A stretch of 64,000 bases of DNA from Arcicella sp034931005 (lineage in GTDB: Bacteria; Bacteroidota; Bacteroidia; Cytophagales; Spirosomataceae): positions 56,384-120,383 of the forward strand of contig NZ_JAYGIN010000024.1 in NCBI RefSeq assembly GCF_034931005.1, read 5' to 3'. Under the pieces are notes generated by a model that saw only the letters and a program-made list of their open reading frames with translations, had not been told where the DNA came from and made no database searches. This document shows positions 56,792 to 64,000 of this stretch, piece after piece. The position numbers and the translations under genes are program-made. Position 1 is the first letter of the stretch. Each line of letters opens with the position of its first letter.

Positions 56792-57066
56792 TCGTTTTGA
56801 ACTCTTATAATTAGTTCTTTTTCAGCCACTAACATTTTGAGTTCATGGTTCTCTTTTTTAATTCTTTCGAGTTCTGGATTTTTATCAGAAATAGGTTTTG
56901 ACAACATCCCTTGTTCTCCATGTTTATCAAAATGGCGTTCCCATTTGTATAGCGTTGTACTCGAAATTTCAAGTTGGCGTGAGGTTTTGCCGACCCCTTC
57001 TTTTTTCATTAATTGGACCGCTTCGAGTTTCTCGGAAAGACTCCAATTGCGTCTGTGATTGCTCAT
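56770..57066 (-). CDS. IS3-family orfA (HTH subunit)
   Basis: A 98-residue helix-turn-helix protein: NWSLSEKLEAVQLMKKEGVG, SSTTLYKWERHFDKHGE, then a leucine-zipper-like helix (ELERIKKENHELKMLVAEKE). Its end GAG TTG CTA AAA AAA AGT CCT TAG contains an A8 slippery run typical of IS3 orfA/orfB programmed -1 frameshifting. The fused product would continue into orfB. Confidence 0.8.
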   Translation of the reverse strand: MSNHRRNWSLSEKLEAVQLMKKEGVGKTSRQLEISSTTLYKWERHFDKHGEQGMLSKPISDKNPELERIKKENHELKMLVAEKELIIRVQNELLKKSP

Positions 57067-57276
57067 AATTTCGTAAAGTTATTAAAACTTGTTTTACGAA
57101 AAATTTGTCCAGTTAATTAGGGGGTTCGGGAGACTCAACGAGAATAAAAGATAATCAAATGAGTAATGAATTGATGAAGACATCATCAATAATTAATAAT
57201 TGTAAACCCAATCAGCATTTATAATTGTCGTAAAAATGTAATGACATTCTACGAACAAAAACTTCGTAAAATATCA

Positions 57277-59004
57277 TTACGCTAACTGCAAAGTAACTGT
57301 AAAGATACTTCCCGAACCAAAATCACTCTCTACCGAAATTTGACCACCTTGAACTTCAATAAATTCTTTACTGATGGCTAAACCAAGTCCAGTTCCTTCT
57401 TTTTTTGTCCCTGGAACACGGAAGTATCGGTCAAAAACTTTGTCTTTATATTGTGGAGCAATTCCTTGTCCAAAATCTTTGACGACGTATCTAATTTGTT
57501 GATTATCAGCTATAATTGATAAAATTATCGTGGAATTATCATGAGAATAACGAATGGCATTGGAAATTAAATTGATTAAAACCCATGCCGTTTTTTCGCT
57601 GTCTGCCAAAACTTCGGGCAGGTTGTCTTTGTAATGAGTTTGTAATTGTATTTGTTTCTGCTCAGCTTGCGTTTTATTGGCATTAATGGCATAAGTTAAG
57701 ATAGATTTAGGGTCGGCGGGAACAATAGAAAGTTGAATATTACCCGTTTCGACTTGTGTAATATTTAATAACTCGCTGGTGGTATTTAATAATCTTTGAG
57801 TGTCATCTTTTATACTTTTCAATAAATTCCGTTGCTCTTCATTCAATTGCCCAACCCTTTCATTTTCAAGCAATTGCAAACTCATTTTAATGGAAAAAAT
57901 CGGTGTTTTAAACTCATGAGAAACCGTAGCGATAAAGTTCGTTTTAGCAAAATCCAACTCTTTGTATTGGGTAATATTCCGAAGAATTACCACAAAGCCA
58001 ATGGTCTTTTTGGTTTGTTCGCCCGTTGGAATAATTAAAATATTATGGGATTCTTTTTCAAAATAACTCTCTTTATTGTTAGCAAAAATCTTTATCATTT
58101 CGGCATTTTCTCGCTTATTATTCGTTTTTGGGATGGTTATATCTTGCATCAATGAGCGAATCAAATCATTTCTGAAAGCAAGGTTTTGAGCAAATTCTCC
58201 CACTAATTCATAGTGAGGTAAACCAATCATTTTTGTGGCTTCTTCGTTTACAAAAATGATTTTCATGCTTTCATCCAGACCAATTACGGGGTCGTGCATA
58301 TTATTAATGAGCGTTTCTATTCGCTTTTTCTCAATCATTAAGGTAGATAAATTGCTATCATTGTATTCTTCCAATTTTTCAGCCATCGTATTGAAGGACT
58401 TCGCTAACTCTCCGAACTCATTATTACTGGAAAAATGAACTCTTTGCGAATAATTTTTCGCAGCAATTTGTTTAATACTTTCCGTTAATTCTTTAATGGG
58501 ATTGGCAATATTTGACGGCAGATTTATCAATAAAGTGAAGGCAATCAAAAAACAAATAACGCCCGTTAAAGCAATTCTGAGCGTTGCAACTTCGGCTGTT
58601 CGTTTGGCAAATTCACTTTTCCGCTGAATCGCACTCATATTTAAGTCAATGATTTTGAAAATTTCCTTTCTGATTAATTGCTTTGTTGCTAAAACAGACC
58701 CATTCTTTAAAAATTGATTATAATTTATTCTCAAAGTTTGTGTGGTTTCCTTTTCTCCAATTTCTGAAATATTATTCTCTTGAAGTTTCAAATTCTCTTC
58801 AAATTGCAAAAGTGATTTTGATGCATTTTCCTCCAACGAAGCAAGCATTTTATTGGCATATACTAAGGAATTATAATTATCAACCAAAATATTTTCGGTA
58901 TCACTTTTTAGAGCATTGATGTAAATTTCACCAATGGCACTGAGCAGTAAAATCATTAAGAATAGAAGTCCTACGCCCAATGTTAATTTGGTTTTGATTT
59001 TCAT
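57277..59004 (-). CDS. Sensor histidine kinase (HAMP-PAS-HisKA-HATPase), Kdp-linked
   Basis: 575 residues from ATG 59004 (MKIKTKLTLGVGLLFLMILL). Two membrane helices flank a ~130-residue periplasmic part, followed by HAMP, PAS (about 235-350), HisKA with phospho-His in ATVSHEFKTPI, and HATPase_c with LINLISNAIRYSHD and GTGLGLAI. It lies downstream of kdpC and the split kdpD on the same strand. In Bacteroidota the KdpD sensor is often split into a KdpD/Usp protein and a separate kinase like this one. No KdpE response regulator is within the window. Confidence 0.82.
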   Translation of the reverse strand: MKIKTKLTLGVGLLFLMILLLSAIGEIYINALKSDTENILVDNYNSLVYANKMLASLEENASKSLLQFEENLKLQENNISEIGEKETTQTLRINYNQFLKNGSVLATKQLIRKEIFKIIDLNMSAIQRKSEFAKRTAEVATLRIALTGVICFLIAFTLLINLPSNIANPIKELTESIKQIAAKNYSQRVHFSSNNEFGELAKSFNTMAEKLEEYNDSNLSTLMIEKKRIETLINNMHDPVIGLDESMKIIFVNEEATKMIGLPHYELVGEFAQNLAFRNDLIRSLMQDITIPKTNNKRENAEMIKIFANNKESYFEKESHNILIIPTGEQTKKTIGFVVILRNITQYKELDFAKTNFIATVSHEFKTPIFSIKMSLQLLENERVGQLNEEQRNLLKSIKDDTQRLLNTTSELLNITQVETGNIQLSIVPADPKSILTYAINANKTQAEQKQIQLQTHYKDNLPEVLADSEKTAWVLINLISNAIRYSHDNSTIILSIIADNQQIRYVVKDFGQGIAPQYKDKVFDRYFRVPGTKKEGTGLGLAISKEFIEVQGGQISVESDFGSGSIFTVTLQLA

Positions 59005-59034
59005 GGTTTTTAAATTGATATTTTGAGGGATGAA

Positions 59035-59138
59035 GGTTACACAGAGAGCCACAAAGAAAATAGACGAGAACCACAGAGAAAAAACGCTCTAAAATACTCT
59101 GAGGTTCTCATTTTTACTCTGTGGCTCTCTGTGTAACC
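59035..59138. repeat. Palindromic intergenic repeat between kinase and kdpD
   Basis: Arms GGTTACACAGAGAGCCACA (from 59035) and TGTGGCTCTCTGTGTAACC (to 59138) form a long imperfect inverted repeat with CACAGAG words. It looks like a dispersed intergenic palindrome. Confidence 0.75.
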
Positions 59139-59155
59139 TCCGTTCCTAAACAGAT

Positions 59156-60281
59156 TCATGACAAAATAACTAAGTCAATGTTATTAGAAGATAATTTATT
59201 CAACAACTCATTAAAAACGTTAGTTGCCAAGATAATTCTCCATAAACTCAAATGCGGTTTTCCCATGCAGACCGTTGAAATTCCCAATTTTTCGGCTTGT
59301 TCAACAATGGTTCGGGCGATAGAATCACTTTCAATTTTAATGATTTCCGCTCCTAATTCAGTCGCTAATTTGAAATTATTAATCAAGTGCCGCTGTTTGT
59401 CCAAAGCAATTTTATCAGCACTTTCATTGGGCGTTTGCACGTACAAAACGTACCACTTGCTGTTATAATAATTTGCCAAACGAGCCGTCTTTCTGATAAC
59501 AGTTTTGGCGGTCGAATCATTACTACTGATACAAGCTAAAAAACGTTCGTGCTTCAAAGAATTGGTTTTGGTTACTTCCGACTCTACTTTTCTTTCTACT
59601 TGTGAAGCAACTTCTTTTAATGCTAATTCTCGCAATTGAAGAATCTGGTCGCTTTTAAAGAAATTTTTAAGGGAAATTTCGATTTTATCGGAAGTATAAA
59701 TTTTACCTTCTTTCAATCGAGTGATAAGTTCATCGGCAGTTAAATCAATATTGACCACTTCATCGGCTTGGGCAAGTACACTGTCGGGAATTCGCTCTTT
59801 TACTTCAACTCCAGTTATAATTTTAACCTCTTCATTCAAGCTTTCAATGTGCTGAATATTAACGGCAGTAATGACATTTATTCCCGCCGAAATGATGTCC
59901 ATTACGTCCTGCCAGCGTTTTTCATTTTTACTGCCTTCAATATTGGTATGTGCCAATTCATCCACAATTACCACTTCTGGACCGAGCATTGATGATGGCT
60001 TGTACGTCCATTTCTTCCAATTCTTTGCCTTTATAAAATAGTTTTCGTCTTGAAATAATGGGTAAACCTGCCAGTAATTCGTGGGTTTCTTTGCGGTTGT
60101 GCGTTTCAATAAAACCGATTTTTACATCAATTCCATTGCGTAAAAGCGAATGAGCTTCCTGCAACATTCTGTAACTTTTCCCCACGCCCGCACTCATCCC
60201 GATGTAAATTTTGAATTTACCTTTCCTTGATTTCTTTATCAAATCAAGGAAATATTGGACGGTTTGGTCTTTTTCTGACAT
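59156..60281 (-). pseudogene. kdpD: kdpD (KdpD/Usp sensor), frameshifted
   Basis: From ATG 60281 (MSEKDQTVQYFLDLIKKSRK) the KdpD domain runs through the Walker A-type IGMSAGVGKSYRML and FIETHNRKETHELLAGLP to VQAIINA. Near 59982 an extra G (GCTCGGTCCAGAAG for GCTCGTCCAGAAG) shifts the frame and ends translation at 59958. In the other frame the protein continues PEVVIVDELAHTNIEGS and a Usp domain (KHERFLACISSNDSTA ... NNIDLVILS). The full form would be about 375 residues, the usual split-KdpD length. It is either a true frameshift or a sequencing error in a GG run. Confidence 0.78.
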
Positions 60282-60300
60282 ATTGTTTTCGTGACTGATG

Positions 60301-60364
60301 GAACGCAGATTACGCAGATACTTCGCACCGTAGGCATCAAGACGGACGGTTAGTCTCATCTGCG
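60301..60364. repeat. ACGCAGAT repeats between kdpD and kdpC
   Basis: AACGCAGATTACGCAGATAC on the left and TCTCATCTGCGTG on the right are inverted. The right arm encodes the last codons of kdpC, so the repeat forms the end of that gene. Confidence 0.6.
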
Positions 60365-60922
60365 TGCTATATTTTCCAAAGCTAAATTTAATTTTAAAAC
60401 ATTAACTTTGGCAGTTCCAAATAAACCGAATAATGGTTTTTCTATTTGATTATCAATAAGTTGCAATAGTTTTTCTTCCGAAATACTACGAACTTTTGCA
60501 ATTCGTTTTATTTGAATTTTTGCCCCTTGTACCGAAATATTTGGGTCTAAGCCACTACCACTTGCCGTAACTAAATCAGAGGGAATTTCTATTCTTTTAA
60601 CACTTGGATTATGCACCATAAATGTATCAATTCGTGCTTGAACTTCAGCTAAATAAACGGGATTACTTGGACCTTTGTTACTTCCTGCTGACCCTGCGGC
60701 ATTATAACCTACTGCGGATGGACGAGAATTGAAATATTTATCATCGGTAAATAATTGCCCGATATTACTGTAATATGTTTTACCGTTTTGGGTAGTTATT
60801 TCGCCTTTGCCACCATTAGAAGCAAATTTGGCGATGCCTAAAAGACTGAATGTGTAAATTCCTGAAAAGAATATAGCACAAAATAAGGTTAATCTTATGG
60901 CTGGAATTATGTTGGTTTTCAT
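60356..60922 (-). CDS. kdpC: Potassium-transporting ATPase subunit C
   Basis: A 188-residue single-span membrane protein of the high-affinity KdpFABC potassium pump. The N-terminal helix LTLFCAIFFSGIYTFSLLG and the motifs FNSRPSAVGYNAAGSAGSN and GPSNPVYLAEVQARID match KdpC; ISVQGAKIQIKRIAKVR follows. KdpC stabilises the KdpB-KdpA complex. The C-terminal residues come from a palindromic repeat (60301-60364). Intact, unlike kdpA and kdpD. Confidence 0.9.
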   Translation of the reverse strand: MKTNIIPAIRLTLFCAIFFSGIYTFSLLGIAKFASNGGKGEITTQNGKTYYSNIGQLFTDDKYFNSRPSAVGYNAAGSAGSNKGPSNPVYLAEVQARIDTFMVHNPSVKRIEIPSDLVTASGSGLDPNISVQGAKIQIKRIAKVRSISEEKLLQLIDNQIEKPLFGLFGTAKVNVLKLNLALENIARR

Positions 60923-60937
60923 GTTTTTTGAATGTTT

Positions 60938-60998
60938 GTAGGGGCGTATCGCATACGCCCTTTTGCCTAATGAACGGGCGTATGCGATACGCCCCTAC
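60938..60998. repeat. Perfect 23-bp palindrome (GGGGCGTATCGCATACGCC) between kdpC and kdpB
   Basis: Arms at 60938-60960 and 60976-60998 are perfect complements, beginning GTAGGGGCGTATCGCATACG. Its GC content is far above that of its surroundings. The sequence resembles dispersed REP/BIME-like elements. Confidence 0.85.
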
Positions 60999-61006
60999 GC
61001 TTGAAT

Positions 61007-63046
61007 CTATACAAATACTGACACTAAAATATCAATTAATTTTATTCCGATAAAAGGAACAATAACGCCCCCCAAACCATAAATTAATAGGTTTCTGCGG
61101 AGTAAAGCACTTGCACCAATCGGTTTGTATTCTACGCCACGCAATGCCAACGGAATCAAGAAAGGAATAATGATAGCGTTGAAAATTACCGCCGATAAAA
61201 TCGCACTTTCTGGACTGTATAAATTCATGATATTCAAGCCCTGCAATGATGGTATTGCCAAAATAAACAAAGCAGGAATAATTGCGAAATACTTGGCAAC
61301 GTCATTGGCTATTGAGAAAGTGGTCAGCGTACCACGAGTCATTAATAACTGCTTCCCGATTTCCACAATTTCGATTAATTTAGTGGGGTCATTATCCAAA
61401 TCCACCATATTTCCCGCCTCTTTTGCCGCTTGTGTTCCGCTATTCATGGCAACTCCCACATCGGCTTGTGCTAAGGCAGGAGCATCATTTGTGCCATCGC
61501 CCATCATGGCTACCAATCTACCTTCTTGTTGCTCTTTTTTGATATAATTCATTTTATCTTCGGGTTTTGCCTCGGCAATAAAATCATCAACGCCTGCTTT
61601 TTCGGCTATGAATTTTGCCGTCAACGGATTATCACCCGTTACCATTACCGTCTTAATTCCCATTTTTCTCAAACGTTCAAAACGCTCTTGAATACCAGGT
61701 TTAATGATGTCTTGTAATTCAATAACTCCAATAACTATCTCATTTTCAGAAACTACCAAGGGCGTTCCGCCATTACTCGAAATTGTTTTCACTCTCGAAG
61801 CAGTTTCTTCTGGATAAGAATTCCCTGCTTGTTGAGCCAAATTTCTGATGGCATCAGAGGCACCTTTTCTGATTCTGATATTACCAAAATCAATACCCGA
61901 ACTTCTGGTTTCTGCCGTAAATTTTATAAATCTTGGATTTTCTACTTTTAAGCTTTCGGGCTTGATTCCTGCTAATTCAATGATGGATTTTCCTTCGGGC
62001 GTTTCGTCCGACATTGAACTTAAAACCGTACAGTTGACAAAATGCTTTTCGTCCACGCCATTGGCAGGATAAAAATGAGTCGCTTTTCTATTTCCGATGG
62101 TAATTGTTCCCGTTTTATCCAATAATAAAACATCAATATCCCCCGCAGTTTCGACGGCTTTACCGCTTTTGGTGATAACATTTGCTCGTAAAGCTCTGTC
62201 CATTCCTGCAATACCGATAGCAGACAATAAACCGCCAATGGTTGTTGGAATCAAACATACAAATAGCGAAATAAAAGCCGCAATAGTAATAGGTGTATGG
62301 GCGTAATCAGCGAAAGGTTTTAGCGTAACCGAAACGATGATAAAAACTAAAGTAAATCCTGCTAAAAGTATCGTCAGTGCAATTTCATTGGGTGTTTTTG
62401 GGCGACTTGCACCTTCAACCAAAGCAATCATTTTGTCCAAAAAACTCTCCCCATGTTCAGTGGTAACGACCACTTTAATTTTGTCAGATAAAACTTTCGT
62501 TCCCCCTGTGACCGAACTTTTATCTCCGCCCGATTCTCGAATTACAGGGGCAGATTCACCTGTGATGGCACTTTCGTCGATGGTTGCTAAACCTTCGATA
62601 ATTTCGCCGTCGGTTGGAATGGTATCACCCGTTTCACATATAAAAACGTCCCCTTTTTTGAGCTGAGAAGAAGGGATAATCCTTACCTCGTTCAAATACA
62701 TTTCGCCAATTGGCTGAATTAGTTTTGCGGGCGTTTCTTCTCGTGTTTTACGTAAACTATCGGCTTGTGCTTTTCCCCGTGCTTCAGCAATGGCTTCGGC
62801 AAAATTGGCAAAAATGAGGGTTAAAAATAAGACCAAAAACACGATAAAATTATAGGCGAAACTACCCTGTGTGCTTTCGCCAGATAATATCCACACACAC
62901 ACGCCTAACATAATCGCTGTTCCGATTTCAACCGTAAACATGACGGGATTACGAAACATGATTTTAGGATTGAGTTTGACAAAAGACTGCTTAAATGCCT
63001 CTTGAATCAACTCTTTTTGAAATAATGATGTATTTTGAGCTTTCAT
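61007..63046 (-). CDS. kdpB: Potassium-transporting P-type ATPase subunit B
   Basis: A 679-residue P-type ATPase, the energy-coupling subunit of KdpFABC. The phosphorylation site is DKTGTITIGNRKA, the actuator loop is TGESAPVIRESGGD, the hinge is MMGDGTNDAPALAQADVGVA. Seven membrane helices are predicted. Length and motifs match intact KdpB. It is translated from the minus strand between kdpA and kdpC and appears functional, but its partner KdpA is broken. Confidence 0.92.
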   Translation of the reverse strand: MKAQNTSLFQKELIQEAFKQSFVKLNPKIMFRNPVMFTVEIGTAIMLGVCVWILSGESTQGSFAYNFIVFLVLFLTLIFANFAEAIAEARGKAQADSLRKTREETPAKLIQPIGEMYLNEVRIIPSSQLKKGDVFICETGDTIPTDGEIIEGLATIDESAITGESAPVIRESGGDKSSVTGGTKVLSDKIKVVVTTEHGESFLDKMIALVEGASRPKTPNEIALTILLAGFTLVFIIVSVTLKPFADYAHTPITIAAFISLFVCLIPTTIGGLLSAIGIAGMDRALRANVITKSGKAVETAGDIDVLLLDKTGTITIGNRKATHFYPANGVDEKHFVNCTVLSSMSDETPEGKSIIELAGIKPESLKVENPRFIKFTAETRSSGIDFGNIRIRKGASDAIRNLAQQAGNSYPEETASRVKTISSNGGTPLVVSENEIVIGVIELQDIIKPGIQERFERLRKMGIKTVMVTGDNPLTAKFIAEKAGVDDFIAEAKPEDKMNYIKKEQQEGRLVAMMGDGTNDAPALAQADVGVAMNSGTQAAKEAGNMVDLDNDPTKLIEIVEIGKQLLMTRGTLTTFSIANDVAKYFAIIPALFILAIPSLQGLNIMNLYSPESAILSAVIFNAIIIPFLIPLALRGVEYKPIGASALLRRNLLIYGLGGVIVPFIGIKLIDILVSVFV

Positions 63047-63080
63047 TTTTTTAGTTTTTAGTTTGCGAGCGAGATTTAAT

Positions 63081-63197
63081 TAGACCACAGATTTTACGGA
63101 TTTAACAGATTTACACTGATTTTTTTAATTGTAGTTTCTTGATTTTTGTAATAACTTATCCGTGTAAATCCGTAATATCCGTACAATCTGTGGTCTA
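63081..63197. repeat. Inverted repeat between kdpB and kdpA
   Basis: TAGACCACAGATTTTACGGA (from 63081) and TCCGTACAATCTGTGGTCTA (to 63197) are inverted, with additional GTGTAAATC/GATTTACAC pairing inside. Another type of palindromic intergenic repeat. Confidence 0.8.
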
Positions 63198-63229
63198 ATT
63201 TACGTCTCTATTGAGCATATCGCTCAATC

Positions 63230-63882
63230 TTATTTCATCGAAAAATATTCCGCAATTGGTCCAAGTGTTAAGGCAGGGAAAAATGACAGAGCCGCCACAA
63301 TGGCAATCACCGCAAATATCATTAAACCAAAAGTTGAGGTATCCGTTTTGAGCGTTCCTGCACTTTCTGGAATAAACTTTTTCCCCGCTAAAGTGCCAGC
63401 AATCGCCACTGGACCAATAATTGGTAAGTATCGAGCCAAAAGCATTACCACTCCGCTCGCAATATTCCAAAACGGAGTATTGTCGCCCAAACCTTCAAAA
63501 CCACTACCGTTATTGGCACTTGAAGAAGTGAATTCGTATAACATTTCACTAAATCCGTGATTACTTGGATTGGCTAACCAACCTGCGTATTCAGTTGGGT
63601 TACTGGTAAAAATATAACTTGAAAGTGAGGTTGAAGCAAGTATTAGGAAAGGGTGTAATAAGGCAATAATCATGGCAATTTTCATTTCTTTTGCTTCCAC
63701 TTTTTTACCAAGAAATTCGGGAGTTCGTCCCACCATCAAACTACTGATAAATACCGCCAAAATCATGAAAATATAGAAGTTCAAAAAGCCAACACCTACA
63801 CCACCGTAAAAACTATTAACCATCATACCCAACATGGTAAACATTCCCGTGAGTGGGGTCAGGCTATCGTGCATGGCGTTGT
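63230..63882 (-). pseudogene. kdpA: kdpA, 3' fragment cut by an IS
   Basis: Only the last ~217 residues of the potassium-binding subunit KdpA (normally ~560-570 aa) are present: NAMHDSLTPLTGMFTMLGMM, SFYGGVGVGFLNFYIFMILA, MVGRTPEFLGKKVEAKEMK and SSSANNGSGFEGLGDNTPFW. At about 63882 the KdpA match stops and the end of an IS3-type element begins (TGTCCCGTCCTGAAATAAG). The missing 5' part may lie beyond the element, outside the window. Without KdpA the pump cannot select potassium. Confidence 0.85.
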
Positions 63883-64000
63883 GTCCCGTCCTGAAATAAG
63901 TTGACCAAATTTTGAACTTAAAACGTATCAAAAGATGGACAAAACCAAGAACACTGGGCAAAAATTTATTCGCTATTTCAGCGAAGAATTCAAACGGCAG
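63883..64000 (+). mobile_element. Left end of an IS3-type element inside kdpA
   Basis: Begins TGTCCCGTCCTGAAATAAG, a terminal repeat type common among Bacteroidota IS3 elements, exactly where KdpA homology ends. It runs off the window. Confidence 0.7.
63935..64000 (+). CDS. IS3-type orfA transposase, 3' end outside window
   Basis: The first 22 codons read MDKTKNTGQKFIRYFSEEFK followed by RQ. RYFSEEFK is the usual start of IS3 orfA HTH proteins in Bacteroidota. No stop is seen before the window end. Confidence 0.65.
   Translation, partial: MDKTKNTGQKFIRYFSEEFKRQ

Larger units (their letters stand above)
55792..57126 (-). mobile_element. IS3-family insertion sequence, transposase broken
   Basis: Imperfect terminal inverted repeats begin AACCCCCTAATT at 55792 and end AATTAGGGGGTT at 57126, both with GGACA(G/A)ATTTTTC inside. 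It carries orfA and orfB on the minus strand. It marks the right edge of the RiPP cluster. No clear target duplication was found. Confidence 0.75.

Overview
The window looks like a chromosome segment of a low-GC Bacteroidota, probably a Cytophagales-type organism. This is inferred from several features: two secreted proteins with type IX secretion (T9SS) C-terminal sorting domains, a CarboxypepD_reg/TonB-dependent receptor, starts without clear Shine-Dalgarno sequences, a split KdpD, LytTR/LytS signalling and several Bacteroidota-type insertion sequences. No rRNA or tRNA gene was recognised.

Region 1 (1-14086) is a beta-mannan utilisation locus. It holds a GH26 mannanase (5' end outside the window), a sodium:solute symporter, a GH130 mannosyl-glucose phosphorylase, a cellobiose/mannobiose 2-epimerase, a secreted subtilisin-like protease, a lipoprotein GH5 mannanase, an AraC regulator and a large secreted PKD/GH5-like glycosidase. 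The expected flow is mannan to mannobiose, epimerised to mannosyl-glucose, then phosphorolysed to mannose-1-phosphate and glucose. An IS5-family element (10386-11315) sits in the locus, and a ~100 bp non-coding derivative of it lies at 4030-4132.

Region 2 (14311-24702) is a decaying aromatic/hydroxycinnamate-type catabolic cluster. Fumarylacetoacetase-family, cyclase-family, SDR and CoA-transferase genes are intact. A feruloyl-CoA-synthase-like gene and its enoyl-CoA hydratase are collapsed into one fused remnant, and an amidohydrolase survives only as a frameshifted fragment. A TonB receptor, an MFS transporter and an AraC regulator serve it.

Region 3 (24975-33364) is mixed. It has two small outer-membrane-like proteins, a Crp/Fnr regulator, a cupin, a predicted b-type cytochrome-like membrane protein, a YciI protein, relics of an LRR protein and a cytochrome c, a GATTCT repeat tract, and ssb with a tyrosine recombinase whose 3' end is overwritten by an ISL3-family element.

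Region 4 (33545-55751) is the main discovery: a RiPP gene cluster. It contains a short GG-leader peptide, a TPR/adenylate cyclase, 121-bp repeats, four NHLP-leader precursors (three in tandem with a TWTGIC core), a LanM-type dehydratase with a full set of catalytic residues but no cyclase domain, DoxX-like and DUF3667 membrane proteins, and a LytTR/LytS two-component pair. It continues with a 42-aa class-I-like leader ORF, a LanC-like protein without zinc ligands, an AraC-type regulator and an export operon (cyclic-nucleotide-binding protein, TolC-like, HlyD-like, C39-peptidase ABC, second ABC, HExxH protein). The adenylate cyclase and the cNMP-binding protein suggest local cyclic-nucleotide control of export.

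Region 5 (55792-64000) has a broken IS3-family element and a degraded kdp potassium-uptake operon. kdpA is cut by another IS3-family element running off the right edge and kdpD is frameshifted. Every gap between kdp genes is filled by a different palindromic repeat.
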